Assembly (NCBI GenBank): GCA_035048495.1
Contig: CM068553.1
Coordinates: forward strand, 23,189,190-23,253,189
DNA: 64,000 nucleotides
Source: Euptelea pleiosperma
Taxonomy: Eukaryota > Streptophyta > Magnoliopsida > Ranunculales > Eupteleaceae
Direction of reading: 5' to 3'
The position numbers and the translations under genes are program-made. The notes beneath the pieces are model-generated. The model ran no database searches and was not told where the DNA came from. It was given only the letters and a program-made list of their open reading frames with translations. How positions within the stretch are numbered: position 1 is the first letter of the stretch; the number at the start of each line of letters is the position of its first letter. Below, piece after piece: positions 35,203 to 47,634 of the stretch.

Positions 35203-37360
35203 AGCAAATTGCCAATCCTTAGCAATTAGTGTGAAATAAATGAGCTTAAAAGGGCTCTACACATGCTGCACACTTTTTCTCATTAGCTCAGGAAAAACAC
35301 CGTTTGTTAAATCATCGAATGGATGCAAAAATAGTTACAGGCTAGCAAAGAGTTTAAAAGTTTTGGCAAGACTACAGACTGATAATCATAACCTAGAATA
35401 GTCAGACTCTACGTGTGTGTGTGCTCAACATTCTCATCATCTGACAGTAAAGATTTCCAGATCACCTCTAAGTTTTTATGCCTCAACATCAAATCTCACT
35501 TGTAAACCACTCAGAATGGAGTCACTCAGGAATGGTTTTCTTCTTTTCTCTCAATTTATATGTGAGGAGATGTGAAAACAAAGATCTCACATATGTCTTA
35601 TTTGAAGGAAGGACATCTTTAACAGAAGAAGATCTCATGATTGGAATATCACTTCACTCGGGAACGTCAGATCAAACTCTATAGCTTCTCCTTCTCCAAT
35701 CTCCACATTTTATGATCGTGCTATCCTAGAATCAAGTAGGACTTTCTTGGGTTGTAATGAGGCTTAGGTCAGGTATAGAAAAATAAAGGGATATAGGATT
35801 TCAAAGAACTTGAGAGGATATCTCCATTTTCTTGCATTTTTCCTGCGGTGTAGCACCATTATCTGGTTCTTTTTTATTTTTTTCTTATTTTTCTCTTTCT
35901 CTCGATATTTCTGGGACTACTTAATTTCTTTTCAGCTCTTTTTCATACTTTCTTTCCATATTTTGTTTTCAGCTTGAACCACTTTCTTTTCCTTCTGATT
36001 TTTCTTCTTTACTTTTTTTTTCACGGTACACCCATATCAGTTATTCTTTTGTCTATCTCAAAATAAGGGTAGCAAGTCATGCTTCATAGCTGGACTAGGT
36101 TTTAGGTTGATGGGTTTACAAAGAAAAGGCTTTTATAGAAGGGTTCAAAGGGTTTCTAGTAAAGTATAATTTAGGTGAGTAAAAAGGCTGAACAATTCAG
36201 AAAAATGGCCTAAATCATTTTCTAGGGTTTGCACTATCATGTATACTGTCTTGACTGGATATAGAGAAGGTTCTATCGTAGTAATCCAATGTTGATGTCG
36301 TTCCGAGTTTTACGATCGAAGCAAAAGATAATGAGATCTCTCAACGAATATTGCGGGCATGAAGAATAGTGAGTCATCTTGTGACTCATATTTGTTGTAT
36401 AACCCTTTAAAATGATTAAAGGCTCGAAAGCTCACTAGGTTAGGTCTCCACAATTATTCTTACAGGATCTCTAGAGTTTTCAAACTTAGGATGACTCTAA
36501 TGTTGATAGTGTACAATTGTGCTGAATCTGAGTTTTTCTAAGTTTTCAAACCTGCTGTAGTCACGCTTGACTTGACTCAAAACTAATCTTTAACAAAAAC
36601 TGTCATCCTTAATATAGACTTAACGGAAGTTTTCAGCTAATCAAAGTCAGGGTATTTCGCACATTTTTGAAATTCTAGAAAACTTTGAAAAACATCGAAA
36701 ATCGCCCAAAAACAATGGTTTTTTTTTTTTTTTTTCAAAATGAAGACATGAGTTTTGGCAAATACCCACCCCTAACCAAAATACAGCACCGTCTTTGGTG
36801 CTCATGACCGGAACATAAAATGATGAAAAATTGGTGGTGATGATGTAAAGGTTCAGGGAGGATGTTACCAAGTCGGCAGAAACTCGACAGTGTGTGGTAC
36901 CTGATGATCGGAAGAAATGAATGTACCTGCATTTCCAGAGATATCACAGTAATAACAAATGCATGAGACTCATGTACTTTAGGAATACTGGAATTGCCTT
37001 TCTGAAAGTGCTAAATTTTACGTCTTCAGCCAGACATGATGGGGGTATATCAAGTACCCCCAACCAAGTTAAAACTCATGGAGACTGAGTGGATCTACAG
37101 TCTTCCTAACACCTAAGGTGGAACGGAAACAACTATCATATCCCTTGTCTAGGTATACCTGTGTAGAATAGGTCTTTCTTAGTGTAGACTGAGAGAAGGG
37201 CAGTAAGTGCTCTGAGCAAATGTGAAAGAGCATTGAGTGCAGCGGGGAGGGATCGAAGTTGCTCTGAGAGAATGAAGAGGAGGGTAGAAGGGTGTTCTCT
37301 GGCCGTGGTTAGCAGAACCGCAAACTTATTGAGTTTAGTGGTAATGAATTTGAATGGAGC
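35203..37360 (-). other. E2 internal DNA, non-coding, pol absent
   Basis: No recognisable reverse transcriptase, RNase H or integrase. T-rich stretches (35870-36030), a T run (36720-36735) and only short frames are present. E2 is therefore a pol-less derivative that would need proteins in trans. Confidence 0.6.
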
Positions 37361-38887
37361 AAACTCCTACAGATCAGTAATACCATAATTATCTAACTTC
37401 GAGATGAAGTCAGGCGCAAAGTGTTCTTGACACTGGGATAATTTTTCCTCGTGAGAGTCCTGAATTAGACTCTCCATGACATACGGTTCATCGACAACAT
37501 CAACGTAGGGTGACGGGTGAAAATTGTTGACCTCGTCCTTGATGTTTCCTAATGTGATAGGGATGTTCCAATCCCTGCACTCAATATGTTCCTCCTCGGT
37601 GGGGAACAGTAACTCCAAGACAGTGGGAGTCCCATGTTCTAGACACGGCTCATTGGTAGGAATGTTTGCATCCAGGACAGAGAAAGAATTATCAGAGATA
37701 GAGATGGAACTAGATTCCTCTGTGCTCGGTCCAGAAGTTTGTGCTATTAAGGGCACTAAAGATTGAGACTCGGGTTCATCACTATTGTTGCACAATCCAA
37801 TAGAGGTGGAGAGAAACGGTAGAGCTAGGACAGCTGGGATCCTATGATCGAGATACAGCTCAGTGTCATGAAGATCGTCATCAGGGTCAGCAGAGGTAGA
37901 GTGAGAAATAGGTTGCTCTGAGGTAGGTTCAAGATTTGGTGTTATTAAAGGCACCGAATAAGGATACACTGGCTTCTCAATAATCATACTTGATCTAGGG
38001 GTGGTAACAACTTCTATTTCATCCTAGCAATTCTGGTACTTGGTCTAATTGTGCGACTCCTCATTATAGACAGTGGCCATGTCACTCTCCTCAGGATAGG
38101 CTATTGGTGGGCTAGTGAAGTTCACTTCCTCTCTCTCATTTTCTAATTGAACTAAACGTTGCTCCAAGCTCTCCATAGATTGCTTTTGTTGGTGCTCTAG
38201 ACCTTAAAAATACTGTTATTGCTGGGCAATGTATTGAGAGAGAAGGTCTTCTAGACTGGGTTTAGTAGCCAACGAAGGCGGTTCAGCCAAGGGGAGCTGA
38301 GGTGCCAACTCTTGATTGTAGTCAGACTGGGTATGAAAGTTGTAAGGCAGAGTGGAGTCTGGGACTAGTTGCTGACTCTGAAAATCCTGAGGAGCCCACT
38401 GTTGATCAAAATAGTCATTATGTGGATATGACAGGTATTGCAACTGCGAGTATTGCCAATCATACTCTCCATTGGGTTGATGAAACCCGAAAGGATAATT
38501 ATCCTGCGGCAGTTGCTGAGGGAGAGCAGACTGTTCCCAATTAAAGCTATGGTGACTCTTATTGTCAGGATAATAATTGTTATCATAGGAGGTCTGTCTT
38601 GGAGATGGAAAGGTATAGACATCTTGCTGGATAGGAGGGTAATATCCTATAGACTGGGAATTGTGCACAGGTTGCTAGACTGCGACACTAAGGGCAGCGA
38701 CTGAGTTTTTAAGCTCTTGGAGTACAGAGTTGTACTCCGGATCTCTGTAATTGTCATACCCCATAGAAGGCTGCGAGACTGGAGTATCATGATGATACGT
38801 AGAATTATCATACCATTGTTGAGAGTGATCACCTAGATTTTTAGAGAAATTGTAGTAGGTCTCATACAGTGGCCATTCATTTGCCAT
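37361..38887 (-). pseudogene. Athila gag C-part and protease-region remnant of E2
   Basis: Minus-strand pieces: 38887-38678 (MANEWPLYETYYNFSKNLG onward), TAG, 38668-38216 (Asn/Gln/Tyr-rich, ending APQLPLAEPPSLATKPSLED), stop, a decayed linker, then 37987-37367 (ending YVMESLIQDSHEEKLSQCQE). The QLPLAEP-SLEDLLSQ segment and following QQSMESLEQRL match E1 gag. The last part matches the end of the protease region (GNIKDEVNNFHPSPY). The DLGAS active site is missing. At least three stops make it non-functional. Confidence 0.75.
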
Positions 38888-40658
38888 TAGAAATGATAGA
38901 GGGGTACGGTAGACTGACTCTTAAATCGAATCAGTCAAAGGATAGGACAAGTCCAAACTGACATACGCTTAAAAAGCGAGCCCTAGACTTGGCAAAAAGT
39001 TGCCAGAGGGGAACACTATCCTAGTAATATATGATGCACACCAAGCACAGATAATCCTATTCTAAATAATGAGGATATATTTTAGGAATTATCTTGTTAG
39101 TTTTGGGGCTAAGGTAGATTATGACAGTGGGCGGACCACTAGTTTATCTTTTAACCATTGGACTAACTGTTTGCACTCATGGGTTCTCACCAGGCTATAC
39201 TCTTCAGAGCGAATCCTTTAGTACTAACTCTAGTCAACAACAAGGCAATCCGAAGCCTAGACAGACGTGCGGCACAATGGCTGTCTTAAGTACGTCCCAG
39301 ACTAACCGGATTGGTCAAGTGGTTAAGAAGAGTGTTCCCTCGGGTTAAGCTAGGGTTGGTGCGTGTTCCTAGCCCACATGCAACTAGCCGTCAAATAGTC
39401 CAGGATGCCACGTCAAGCTTAGTGTACTTGAGTTGCAGGGACTTATGGGTGTGTTAGACAATAGGGACCCGCTCGTGGTCTTACTTCAACTGGATGTTAA
39501 GCGGGTTCGCTTTGTGTGGATTTTTCCTTGAACGCTGGGCTAAGTGGCTCTACTTCTTGATTCTTTTTAATTAAATGGAGCCTTGAGATCAAATTAGTTG
39601 GAATGATGAGGTGGGTGATGAAATCCCACCAGTTTCAATTTTGGAGCTGGGTCTGCTCTCTTAAGGTTGATTGATTAACGGCCACGCCACACAAGTCAAA
39701 TAATATGTATGCGAAAAGAAATAGACACGCGACAATGAGTCACCCAATAACACCGTATCGCACTCAAGGCGAGCATAAGGACTTACCTCCAGTGGGCTAT
39801 GCCTCGAGGTGCCTCCATGGGATAGGGAGGGGTATCCAAATGGGCTTGGGCCCGACTCCACCTCTTTGAGCTTTCGCTCCCTACCCACACTGGGATCTTA
39901 TGCTGCAGAAAAGTTAGATCGTACGGTCTAGGTATTTGGGATTTTATTTGGAAGATCCTTGCCTTTTTTTGGTTCACAGAGCACGCACTAGATTTAGGCA
40001 AGTTTTTGAATTATTTTCCAAGTTCGAGATGGGTTAAAATTTAAGAATTCCCAGATTGGAAAATACCTAGATTGAAAAGTTTTCCGAATTGTGAAGATCT
40101 TCCAAGAAAGATTTGATTACGAGATCCCTTACAATTTTGGAAAATTTCCCAAAATTGAAATTCTGCTAGATTTTGGGTGTTTCCTTTTGCAGACTTTTCC
40201 AAATTCGGAAGATTTCTAAAGATAGAAATTCTTCTAAAAAGGAAACTTCTAAGAGGGGAAACCCTAATTTAGCAGAGTTTCAGGATTTTGGAATCTTTCC
40301 AAAAATCGCAAATCTTTGATTGGTGATTTCTAAATATCTGCAGAATATAAAAACCTAATTTTTTTTTAAAATTTTTGATTTTTTTAATTTTTTTGGTATT
40401 TGCCACTTAATCTAGGGTTTCTAAAAAACCCTAGAACAAGATCTAGCAGTTATTTAGAAAGTAGTAAAATTTCTAAATTATTACAACTTTGCACAACCTT
40501 CCGATGCATTAAAAATAATAATTTAAAAGACTGCTAAAAATCACTAAAAATAAAAAATAGAAAGTTTTTCAAAAAGGTCAGGCTGTCCAAACTGAGCAGC
40601 TTTCTGCTTCAGTAACTTTCTAATTCCTTCTTTACGTCATTTTTTGCACTCCCGTACA
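38888..40658 (-). other. 5' leader of Athila element E2
   Basis: The right part (39665-40658) is closely similar to the E1 leader, including the GTAAGTC donor (GT at 39785-39786, minus). The part at 39119-39655 has no match in E1 and no convincing frame. The change occurs at a GATTGATTAACGGCC junction common to both elements, suggesting modular exchange or splice-related structure. Confidence 0.55.
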
Positions 40659-40678
40659 CCCGAGCCGCAACGACGCCA
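40659..40678 (-). other. Primer-binding site of E2, mutated
   Basis: The minus strand reads TGGCGTCGTTGCGGCTCGGG, one change from TGGCGCCGTTGC in the core, 2 bp from the LTR. Confidence 0.75.
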
Positions 40679-40680
40679 TT

Positions 40681-41795
40681 TGAAACTAGGGTTTTTCTAC
40701 GTCGTTGATTACGGAAACCCTAGAATCAACACATTTATAATTTTTATCTAAGACTTTCAACCTATAAAATAACAAATTTTTGCTCAGTGGCTCATGTCGG
40801 ATGTCGATCCGCACTCGGAGTTAGGGATTAGCGCAATTAAGAACATGAAATGATGGATTTTTCCATAGAAATCAATGCAAATGATGGTGGGGTGAGAGTG
40901 GTGATTTAAAGTGGATTTTTAAAACATGTTATTGATAGAGATATCATTACCCACTAATTAAAACAAAGAAATGCGAAATAAATCAAACCTTAAATATCAA
41001 GAAAAATTCTTCATTAATGCATAAACAACCATCCATTACATTGAATCAAAATCGAGTTAACATGAGCCAAAAAAATAAAATAAAGGAAAATAAATGAAAC
41101 CCTGGTGAAGATTTAGAGAGAGAAGTTAGTCTGGAGAGAGAAAATAAGAAAAAGCCTAAAATGACCTAGAGAGAGAAAAAGAAAACTATTCTATAGAGAG
41201 AAATAGAAAAGAGAGTAGAGAGAGAAAGACTTAGAGAGAGAGTATTTCTAGAGAGAGAAGAAAAAGAAAGAGAGGGAGAATTAGGAAAAGCTTACCGTTG
41301 GAGGACACGTGGTTACTGCCAAGGTGGTGGTGTAGCAGGTGTTAGAGATAGGCGGTGCAGCAAGTGCACTTGAGGATGGTTTAGCCAATCATGGAAGGGG
41401 CTGCAACTTGCAGGCGAGGTAGTAAGGGAGAAGGTAGCGGTGGTGCAACTAGTGAATGCACCAGCAAGGGGGTAGATGGAGGCAGTGTTGATGAGAGTTA
41501 GTTGCTACTTGAGCAACTGGAGGAGGCGTGGATGGATGCAGTGGTGACGGTGTGGAGTGCAGCCAAAGAGATGGAGGCGTTGCTGGTCGTGGTGCTGCAC
41601 TTGGGTGGTTGGGTGGAGGTAAGAGAAGCCCATGTCTCCATCTTATCTCCTCTTCTCTTCTTCTCTCTTTCTTTTTTTTTTAGTTTTGTCTCTCTTTTTC
41701 TTTTTTATTTTTTATTTTTATTTTTGTTTTCCCTTTTTTGCTTGGGATAGAACGGCTGGAGAGGGAGGAGTTTTGGAGGAAAAACGTGGAGGGAT
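40681..41795 (-). repeat. 5' LTR of Athila element E2, truncated
   Basis: Near-identical to the 3' LTR part 29109 to about 30218 (TGAAACTAGGG through AAAAACGTGGAGGGA). It then breaks off into the internal sequence of E3 at about 41796. The remaining ~2.6 kb of this LTR, including the U3 start, is missing. Confidence 0.85.
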
Positions 41796-42791
41796 ATGGG
41801 TATCTCTGTGCTCGGTGCAGAAGTAGCTGCTTGTAAGGGCACCATAGATGGAAACATGGGTTCATCACAATTGTTGCACAATCCAAGGGTGGTGGGGATG
41901 GGTAAGTCTAGGCCAATTGGGATCCTATAGTCAAGACATAGCTCAATGTTATGAATAACTTCTTTAGAGTCCCAGATAGAAATAACAGAGGTAGATGATT
42001 CCTCTAAGCTAAGTTCAGAAGGCGGTGCTTTGAAGGACACCGAAGATGGAGACTCTGGCTCATCAATATTGTAGTCCGATCATTTGTTTGTAGCAACCTC
42101 AATTTCCTCTTGTAAAGTCTGGTACTGGGTCCAGCTGTGCGACTCCTCATTATGGACTGTGGCCATGGAATTCCCCTTTAGATAAGCCATAGGTTGGCTA
42201 GTGAAGTTGACTTCCTCTCTCTCAGATTCTAACTCACCTAGACGATGTTCTAAACTCTCCATGGAGTGTTGTTGTTGGATGATGTATTGTGAGAGGAGTT
42301 CTTCTAGACTAGGTTTAGTAGCAAACTGTGGTGGTTCAGCTAAAGGAAGCTGAGGTGCCAACTCTTGAATGTAGTCTGACTGAGTATGAAAGTTATATGA
42401 TGGATGTGAGTCTAGAACTATCTGCTGACTCTGAAAATCCTGCGGGGTCCATTATTTCAGTCTATGGATCTGGCTGGTACTGCGACGGCGAGTGCTGGCC
42501 ATCATATTGTCCACAGGGTTGGTGAAACCTGGAATGATACATATCCTGTTGCAGATTCTGCAGGGGAAAAGACTATTGTTCCCATCCAAAGTTATCGTGA
42601 CTTCCATTGTCCGGATAATACGTGTTATTGTAGGAGGTCTGCAGCGGAGGTTCAAATTTACTAGAATTACAGACCTCTTCTTGGACATGAGGGAAATATC
42701 CCACAGATGTGGAGTGATAAATATGCTTCTGGACCGCAACATCAAGGACGGAAACTGATTTTGTCAAATCTATAAGTAGGGATTTTAGCAC
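41796..42791 (-). pseudogene. Athila gag remnant of element E3
   Basis: Homologous to E2 37720-38850. Pieces include 42791-42573 (YYPDNGSHDNFGWEQ), several stops, 42361-42080 (MAPQLPLAEPPQFATKPSLE onward) and 42040-41796 (MSFKAPPSELSLEESSTSVI onward). Several frameshifts and stops break it. The left end is fused to E2's truncated LTR, so E3's 3' half is lost. Confidence 0.75.
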
Positions 42792-43402
42792 TGGATCGCC
42801 CTATGCTTCATGTCCCATCGAACTCTGTGAGACTGGAGATAGGGAGGGGTATCCAAATGGGCTTGGGCCCGACTCCACCTCTTTGAGCTTTCGCTCCCTA
42901 CTCACTTGGTAAACGCAATCTGCAATCACGTTAGTCCACAATGGTCTATGGTATGGAATTGGAAGGTATACCGCCTTTGGGATTTCAAGAAACACGCAAT
43001 GATTTAGGGCAGGTAATGTGAATTAGTTCCAATTAGGGTTTGAAATTCAACTTTAGCTAGTCCCGAATTAAGATTCGGAAATATCTACTTTTGAATTACC
43101 CAGAGTTGGAAATCTTCTAATTTGAATCAAATAACCAATGGTGATCTAACTAGAAATAGCAAAATTGAAATCTGATCCTAATATTTTTGGTATTTTTTTT
43201 AATTAGTTAATTATCTAGCAGTTATTCTAAAAGCAGAGAAAATAAAGTCCTAAGTTATTACAACTTTGCACTCGGCCGTTCGAGGCATTAAAATAATAAG
43301 TGAATAATGTGAAAAATAAAATTGAAAGTTTTCTGATCTGGATCAGATCTTGAAGATTAAGCAGCTTTTCGAATTCCTGTTCGTCTTTTTGCAATCCCGT
43401 CA
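42792..43402 (-). other. 5' leader of Athila element E3
   Basis: It includes a ~70-bp block (42838-42903) nearly identical to the E1 and E2 leaders (TTGGGCCCGACTCCACCTCT), followed by diverged AT-rich DNA. No coding sequence is recognised. Confidence 0.6.
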
Positions 43403-43422
43403 ATCGAGCGGCAACGGCGCCA
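43403..43422 (-). other. Primer-binding site of E3
   Basis: The minus strand reads TGGCGCCGTTGCCGCTCGAT, the best-preserved copy in the window, 2 bp from the LTR end. Confidence 0.88.
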
Positions 43423-44364
43423 TTTGAAAGTAAGGTTTTTCCGCGTCGTTGATTACGAAAACCCTAAAGTTCAACAATATTTGTAATTTCTCCGAATTGG
43501 TTCACTTAATCTGCAAATAAGCAAACTTGCATAGTGGCTCGTGTCGGATATCGTCCGCACTCGGGATTAGTTAGCACAATAAGAAACAAGAATTATCAGA
43601 AAATGCTCAGAATAAATGAAAGGGTGAGAATGGTGGAGGTTGATTTAAAATATGCTTGAGATTGTTGTTAAAACTATTAGAATGAAAAAAAACATAAGAG
43701 AAATAAGAATGAAAAACACAATAAATGAAAACAACTTAAACTTGAATTTAAAACTTGTTCATTAAACTAAAAATAAATGTTTACAATGCTTGTTCAAATG
43801 CTTTACAACAAAATAACATTAAACCAAATTAATCTAGAAAGCCATTAAAATATTACCCTAAAAAGTAAGTAAAGGTAGAGAGGGAAAGAAGAGAAGGTAA
43901 GAAGGTTAAAGAGATGAATTAAAGAGAAGCTTACCATTGAAGAGGTAGATGGTGCAACTCCGATTGGATCGACCTCAATAGAATTGAGGATTGTAGCCTT
44001 TGATTATGGTGGATGGAATGGGCAGCAAGGAGACGTTGCTGTTTGACGCTTTGCACCTCGAGGTAGAGGTGTTAATGGTGAGCTCGTTGGAGTTGCTCGC
44101 CGGAGAAGAAGGGTGAAGAAGAAGAGAAAGAAAGAAGAAACAGAGGAAGAGAAGGGGAAGGGAACCAACCCAAGAAGGAGAGATCGTAGATCTCTTATAG
44201 ACTTTTTTTTTTCTTTTTGCTTGTTGTAAAAATGATGACCATTGGATCTAGAGAGATCCAACGGTTGGGAATGGGTTAGTTAGATGAGAGAGAGAGTGAC
44301 TAGGATAGAGAGATATGGGGGAGAGAAGAATCGATCAAGTGAGACCAATTCTCTCTTGTTGTTG

Positions 44365-44472
44365 CAAATGGGCATGAGCATGGGTAATGGGCATGGGTCA
44401 TGGGCATGGGTATGGGCATGGGCATGGGTCATGGATCATGGGTCATGGGCTTAGGTCATGGGCCTATGTCAT
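44365..44472. repeat. Hexamer-like ATGGGC/CATGGG array in E3 LTR
   Basis: About fifteen copies of GGGCATG, GGTCATG or GGTATGG in tandem, a short-period expansion found only in this LTR copy. Confidence 0.8.
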
Positions 44473-44539
44473 GGGCCAAGATAGATAGATAAAGAGAGAA
44501 ATAGGAGAGAGGTGAGAGAAAAATATAAAAATAAAAATA

Positions 44540-44600
44540 TTGGAAGGTCTTGAACCTTGGTCTTCTTTATTCTCTCTCGTCCGCTCCACCAATAAGTCAA
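44540..44600 (-). other. tRNA-like module in Athila LTR (copy 3)
   Basis: The minus strand shows TTGGTGGAGCGG (A-box-like) and GGTTCAAGACC (B-box-like, 44546-44556). Here the stem is AAGG/CCTT, a paired change compared with AGGG/CCCT. Confidence 0.45.
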
Positions 44601-45056
44601 ACTTATCCTTTGATGTCAATTGGTGTGGCCTCTAATACCTAAGTCCTTCTCTTGGTCTCCAGCTATTCTCTCTCTTAATCCTTGTTCCGGCTCTACGATC
44701 CTTTAGCTTTGCCCGTATATGTTTTCTATCTTTTTATCCTAGCCTGTTGGCTCTTTAAGCTTTGATAGAAGTCTTCTGTGTTTGATTGTGGGTCCGCCAG
44801 TCCTCGAGAATCGCCCGATAGGGTCTCCTACAAGTGAAAAAGTGCCTAATGAGATTCAACTAAAACGGCTTGATACTAAACTATCTGAAATACATATATT
44901 TCATGCAAATAGTCGATTTTCGTCTAAAGAATGTGTTCTACGCAATGGAAGAAACTCTTATATGGAAAAGTCGACAAAAAGACAAGTTTTACGTAGGAGA
45001 ATGCGACATCGCTATAAGGATAATGGCTTAAAATAAGCACTTTTGAGCGAATATCA

Positions 45057-45290
45057 TGGCTCCGGAACAGTTGAGCCGTCTACCCACCAGACGACTCCAG
45101 CACAATTGAACCGTCTGCCCAATAGACTGATCCAGAACAGTTGAGCTGTTTGCCCACTAGGCGGCTCCACGACAGTTATGCCGCCTGCTCACTGGGCGAC
45201 TCTAGAGTAGTTGTGCCTTCTGCCCACTAGGCAAATTCGGAGGAGTTGGCCATTTGCTCATCAGAAGGCTCCGCCACTACTAGGCCATCT
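45057..45290. repeat. 35-bp tandem repeats of the Tat element
   Basis: Six or so units of period 35, each like GAGCCGTCTACCCACCAGAC plus GACTCCAGCACAATT. They lie between pol and the antisense ORF, where Tat-lineage elements often carry tandem repeats. The unit is related to the GAC(G)GCT/CCAGCTGG words elsewhere in this element. It is not a CRISPR array, because there are no unique spacers. Confidence 0.85.
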
Positions 45291-45572
45291 ACCCACCTAA
45301 CATTGCACAAAAATTGGGCCAGACAATTTAGGTACTTAGAGATCTCGCAATCTGTGAAGATTTGGAATTGGAAGAAGGAACATATAAAGTGAGTTCTTAC
45401 GAGTACGCTGAAGCATCAGCGAGGAGAAAAAGATCTCAGAACATCTCAACCCAAGATTTGAAGGCTAATCGAAACAAATAAGCAAAAAATTTCCTTTCCT
45501 TACAAAAAGAGGCGCCATACGGCATCTACAACTATGAGTCGAGAAATACAAAAGAGAAAGGGGAAAGTGGGC
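45291..45572. other. Tat internal DNA without recognised feature
   Basis: Sequence between the tandem array and the end of the antisense ORF. No coding sequence or RNA gene is recognised. Confidence 0.5.
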
Positions 45573-45743
45573 TCAAGACTCCGCCGGAGGATCATCTTCG
45601 GGAGTTGGGGCATCAACCGCAGCCACGTCGACATCATAGTCGATCAGGTAGCTGGAGTGATAGGCCGCGTCCTGGAGCACCAACGACTCGGCCTTAACAG
45701 CCTTCACCTCAGCCTCTAACTTCTCGATGAGGAGCTGGCTCTC
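45573..45743 (-). pseudogene. C-terminal end of the Tat antisense ORF
   Basis: The minus strand reads QLLIEKLEAEVKAVKAESLV and ends TPEDDPPAES with TGA at 45573-45575. The frame continues exactly from 48594 once the solo LTR and one CTCTC duplication are ignored, so this is the last part of the same ORF. It is acidic with heptad-like leucines. Confidence 0.75.
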
Positions 45744-47579
45744 TGGTAGTAGGGTTTTTCCGCGTCGTTGGTTACGGAAACCCTAATCTCAATAATATTT
45801 GTAAATTGATCCGAATCTTTAATCCTGTAAAATATGAGATTTATATAGGGATTCGTGTCGGATGTCGATCCGCATTCGGGATTAGTCGGATTAGCGCGAA
45901 TAAGAACATAAAATGACGAATTTTTATCAAAACTATGGAGAGGTGAGAGTGGTGGAGAGTTAGGGATTGAAAACATTCTTTTGAGTTGATTGCTGCAAAC
46001 CATGAACTACAATATTAATGAAAAAGAGGCGAAATATCCAAATAACTCCGAAGAACTTTCATAACATCAAAATTCATTACAATGCTTAGATAAATCTTAA
46101 ACTATGATAAAACAATTAATCAACTGGAAAGCAATAAAAAAAAACACTAAAATAGATGAGAGAGAAAAAGGAAGAGAATGAGATTTCTAGAGAGAGAAAG
46201 AGACGAAGGAGAGAGAACGCTAAAGAGAACTAGAGAGAGAAACTAAGGGAGGAGAGAGATAGTGAGAAATATAGAACCCTAAAGAGAGAAAAGAGAGATA
46301 GATCTAGGGAGAGAAAGTGAGCAGGGAGAAGGGCGAATACCTGTAGCTTATCTCCCTTGGAGATCGGCCAGTGAACGGATGGTGGATGATTTGGCCATGG
46401 TGAGTGCCACTAGTAGCAAGGTGAAGGGAATGGGGGATGCACGTGATCTATAAGAGATCAGTTCCGATAAAGATGCGGGTGGTTTTCCGGAGAAGAACCA
46501 GTCCGCTAGAGTTGACCGTGAGGATTACGGTGTTGCTAGAACCAGCAACGGTTTGGTGGGATGTGATCCCAATATGGGAACGTGGAGTGATGGAAAGGAT
46601 GGTGGCATTGGAGGGGAAGAAGGGGAGTAACCTGATGGAGGTATAGCTGTTGATCGATGAGGGAGAGTGCTGATTTTGGCCGGAGTTGCTGCGTGCAACT
46701 CCGGCGACGGAAGGGTGCAAGAACAGCAAGATGGAGGGGCGGTAATGACTCACAGGCAAGGAGGTTCGGGTGGAGCAGCAGGGTTGAGAACGAGGAGGAA
46801 CACTAGCGGCAGCATCAAGACGCAGCAGCTCCAAGGTGAGGAGCTTAGAGGCGGTGGTTGTGGCCGGAGTTGTAGAGGCAGCAACGCCTTGAGGATGAGG
46901 GGGGTTGCTAGCTGCAACTCGTGAAGGCAGTAGAGATGAAGACGGTGTAGGAGCACCGTTGGGGGGGTAGACTGGAGTTGCAACCTGCAACTCCGGTTGG
47001 TAAAAACGGTGTTGAAAAGAACCAGTCCGCCGGAGTTGCAGGTCTGCAACTCCGGCAAGAAGAAGAAGAAGAAGAAGCAGAAAGGAGGAGGAGGAAGAAG
47101 AAGATGAGGAAGAAGAGAAGGGAAGAAGGAGAGGGGGGTAGGAACCCTTACCGTTAGAATGTGTTGCAGGTGGGGGCGTGGTGAGAACCGGGAAGGAGCT
47201 CGCCGGTTTTAATGGCGAGGTGGTTGCTGGTGGTGCGTTGATGGGGGTGACGGCTTGCTGGTTAGCCCCTCTGTACCTGAAACAGAAGAATGGAAGAAGG
47301 AGAAGAAGAAGAAGAAGAAGAAGAAGAAGAAGAAGAAGAAAAAAAACCAGTCCGCCGGAGTTGCTCGCCGGTGTAGCTCGCCGGATCAATAGAGAAGAAG
47401 ATAAAGAGGAAGTAGAAGAAGGAAGAAAGAGGAGGGGGAGAGAGGGAGCCACCTTTAGGGTTTCCAAGGGAACCATTTTTAAAGAGAGAAACCGTGGGTT
47501 TCTCCCTTAGAAACTCACGGTTTCTATTTTGAAAATTTGTCATTTTTTTAAGGTGCGTTTGGTCACCACGTGAAAAATG

Positions 47580-47634
<55 letters not shown>

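Larger units (their letters stand above)
43425..45056 (-). repeat. 5' LTR of Athila element E3 (1632 bp)
   Basis: It runs TGAAAGTAAGG to GAGCGAATATCA. It is shorter than other family LTRs because much of the low-complexity middle is missing, and it carries a GGGCATGGGTAT-type repeat run (44355-44470). It contains a tRNA-like module. The flank to its right (TGGCT) is Tat sequence; the partner LTR that would carry the matching duplication has been deleted. Confidence 0.88.

Noticed and set aside
45057..45290. CRISPR-like array
   Set aside because: It is a continuous 35-bp tandem repeat without unique spacers, in a plant retrotransposon.
46448..47476. Longest open frame, 342 codons on the minus strand
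   Set aside because: It is Ser/Leu/Pro low-complexity translation of GAA/CTT-rich DNA and lies wholly within solo LTR 45744-48593, whose ends and TSD are clear.
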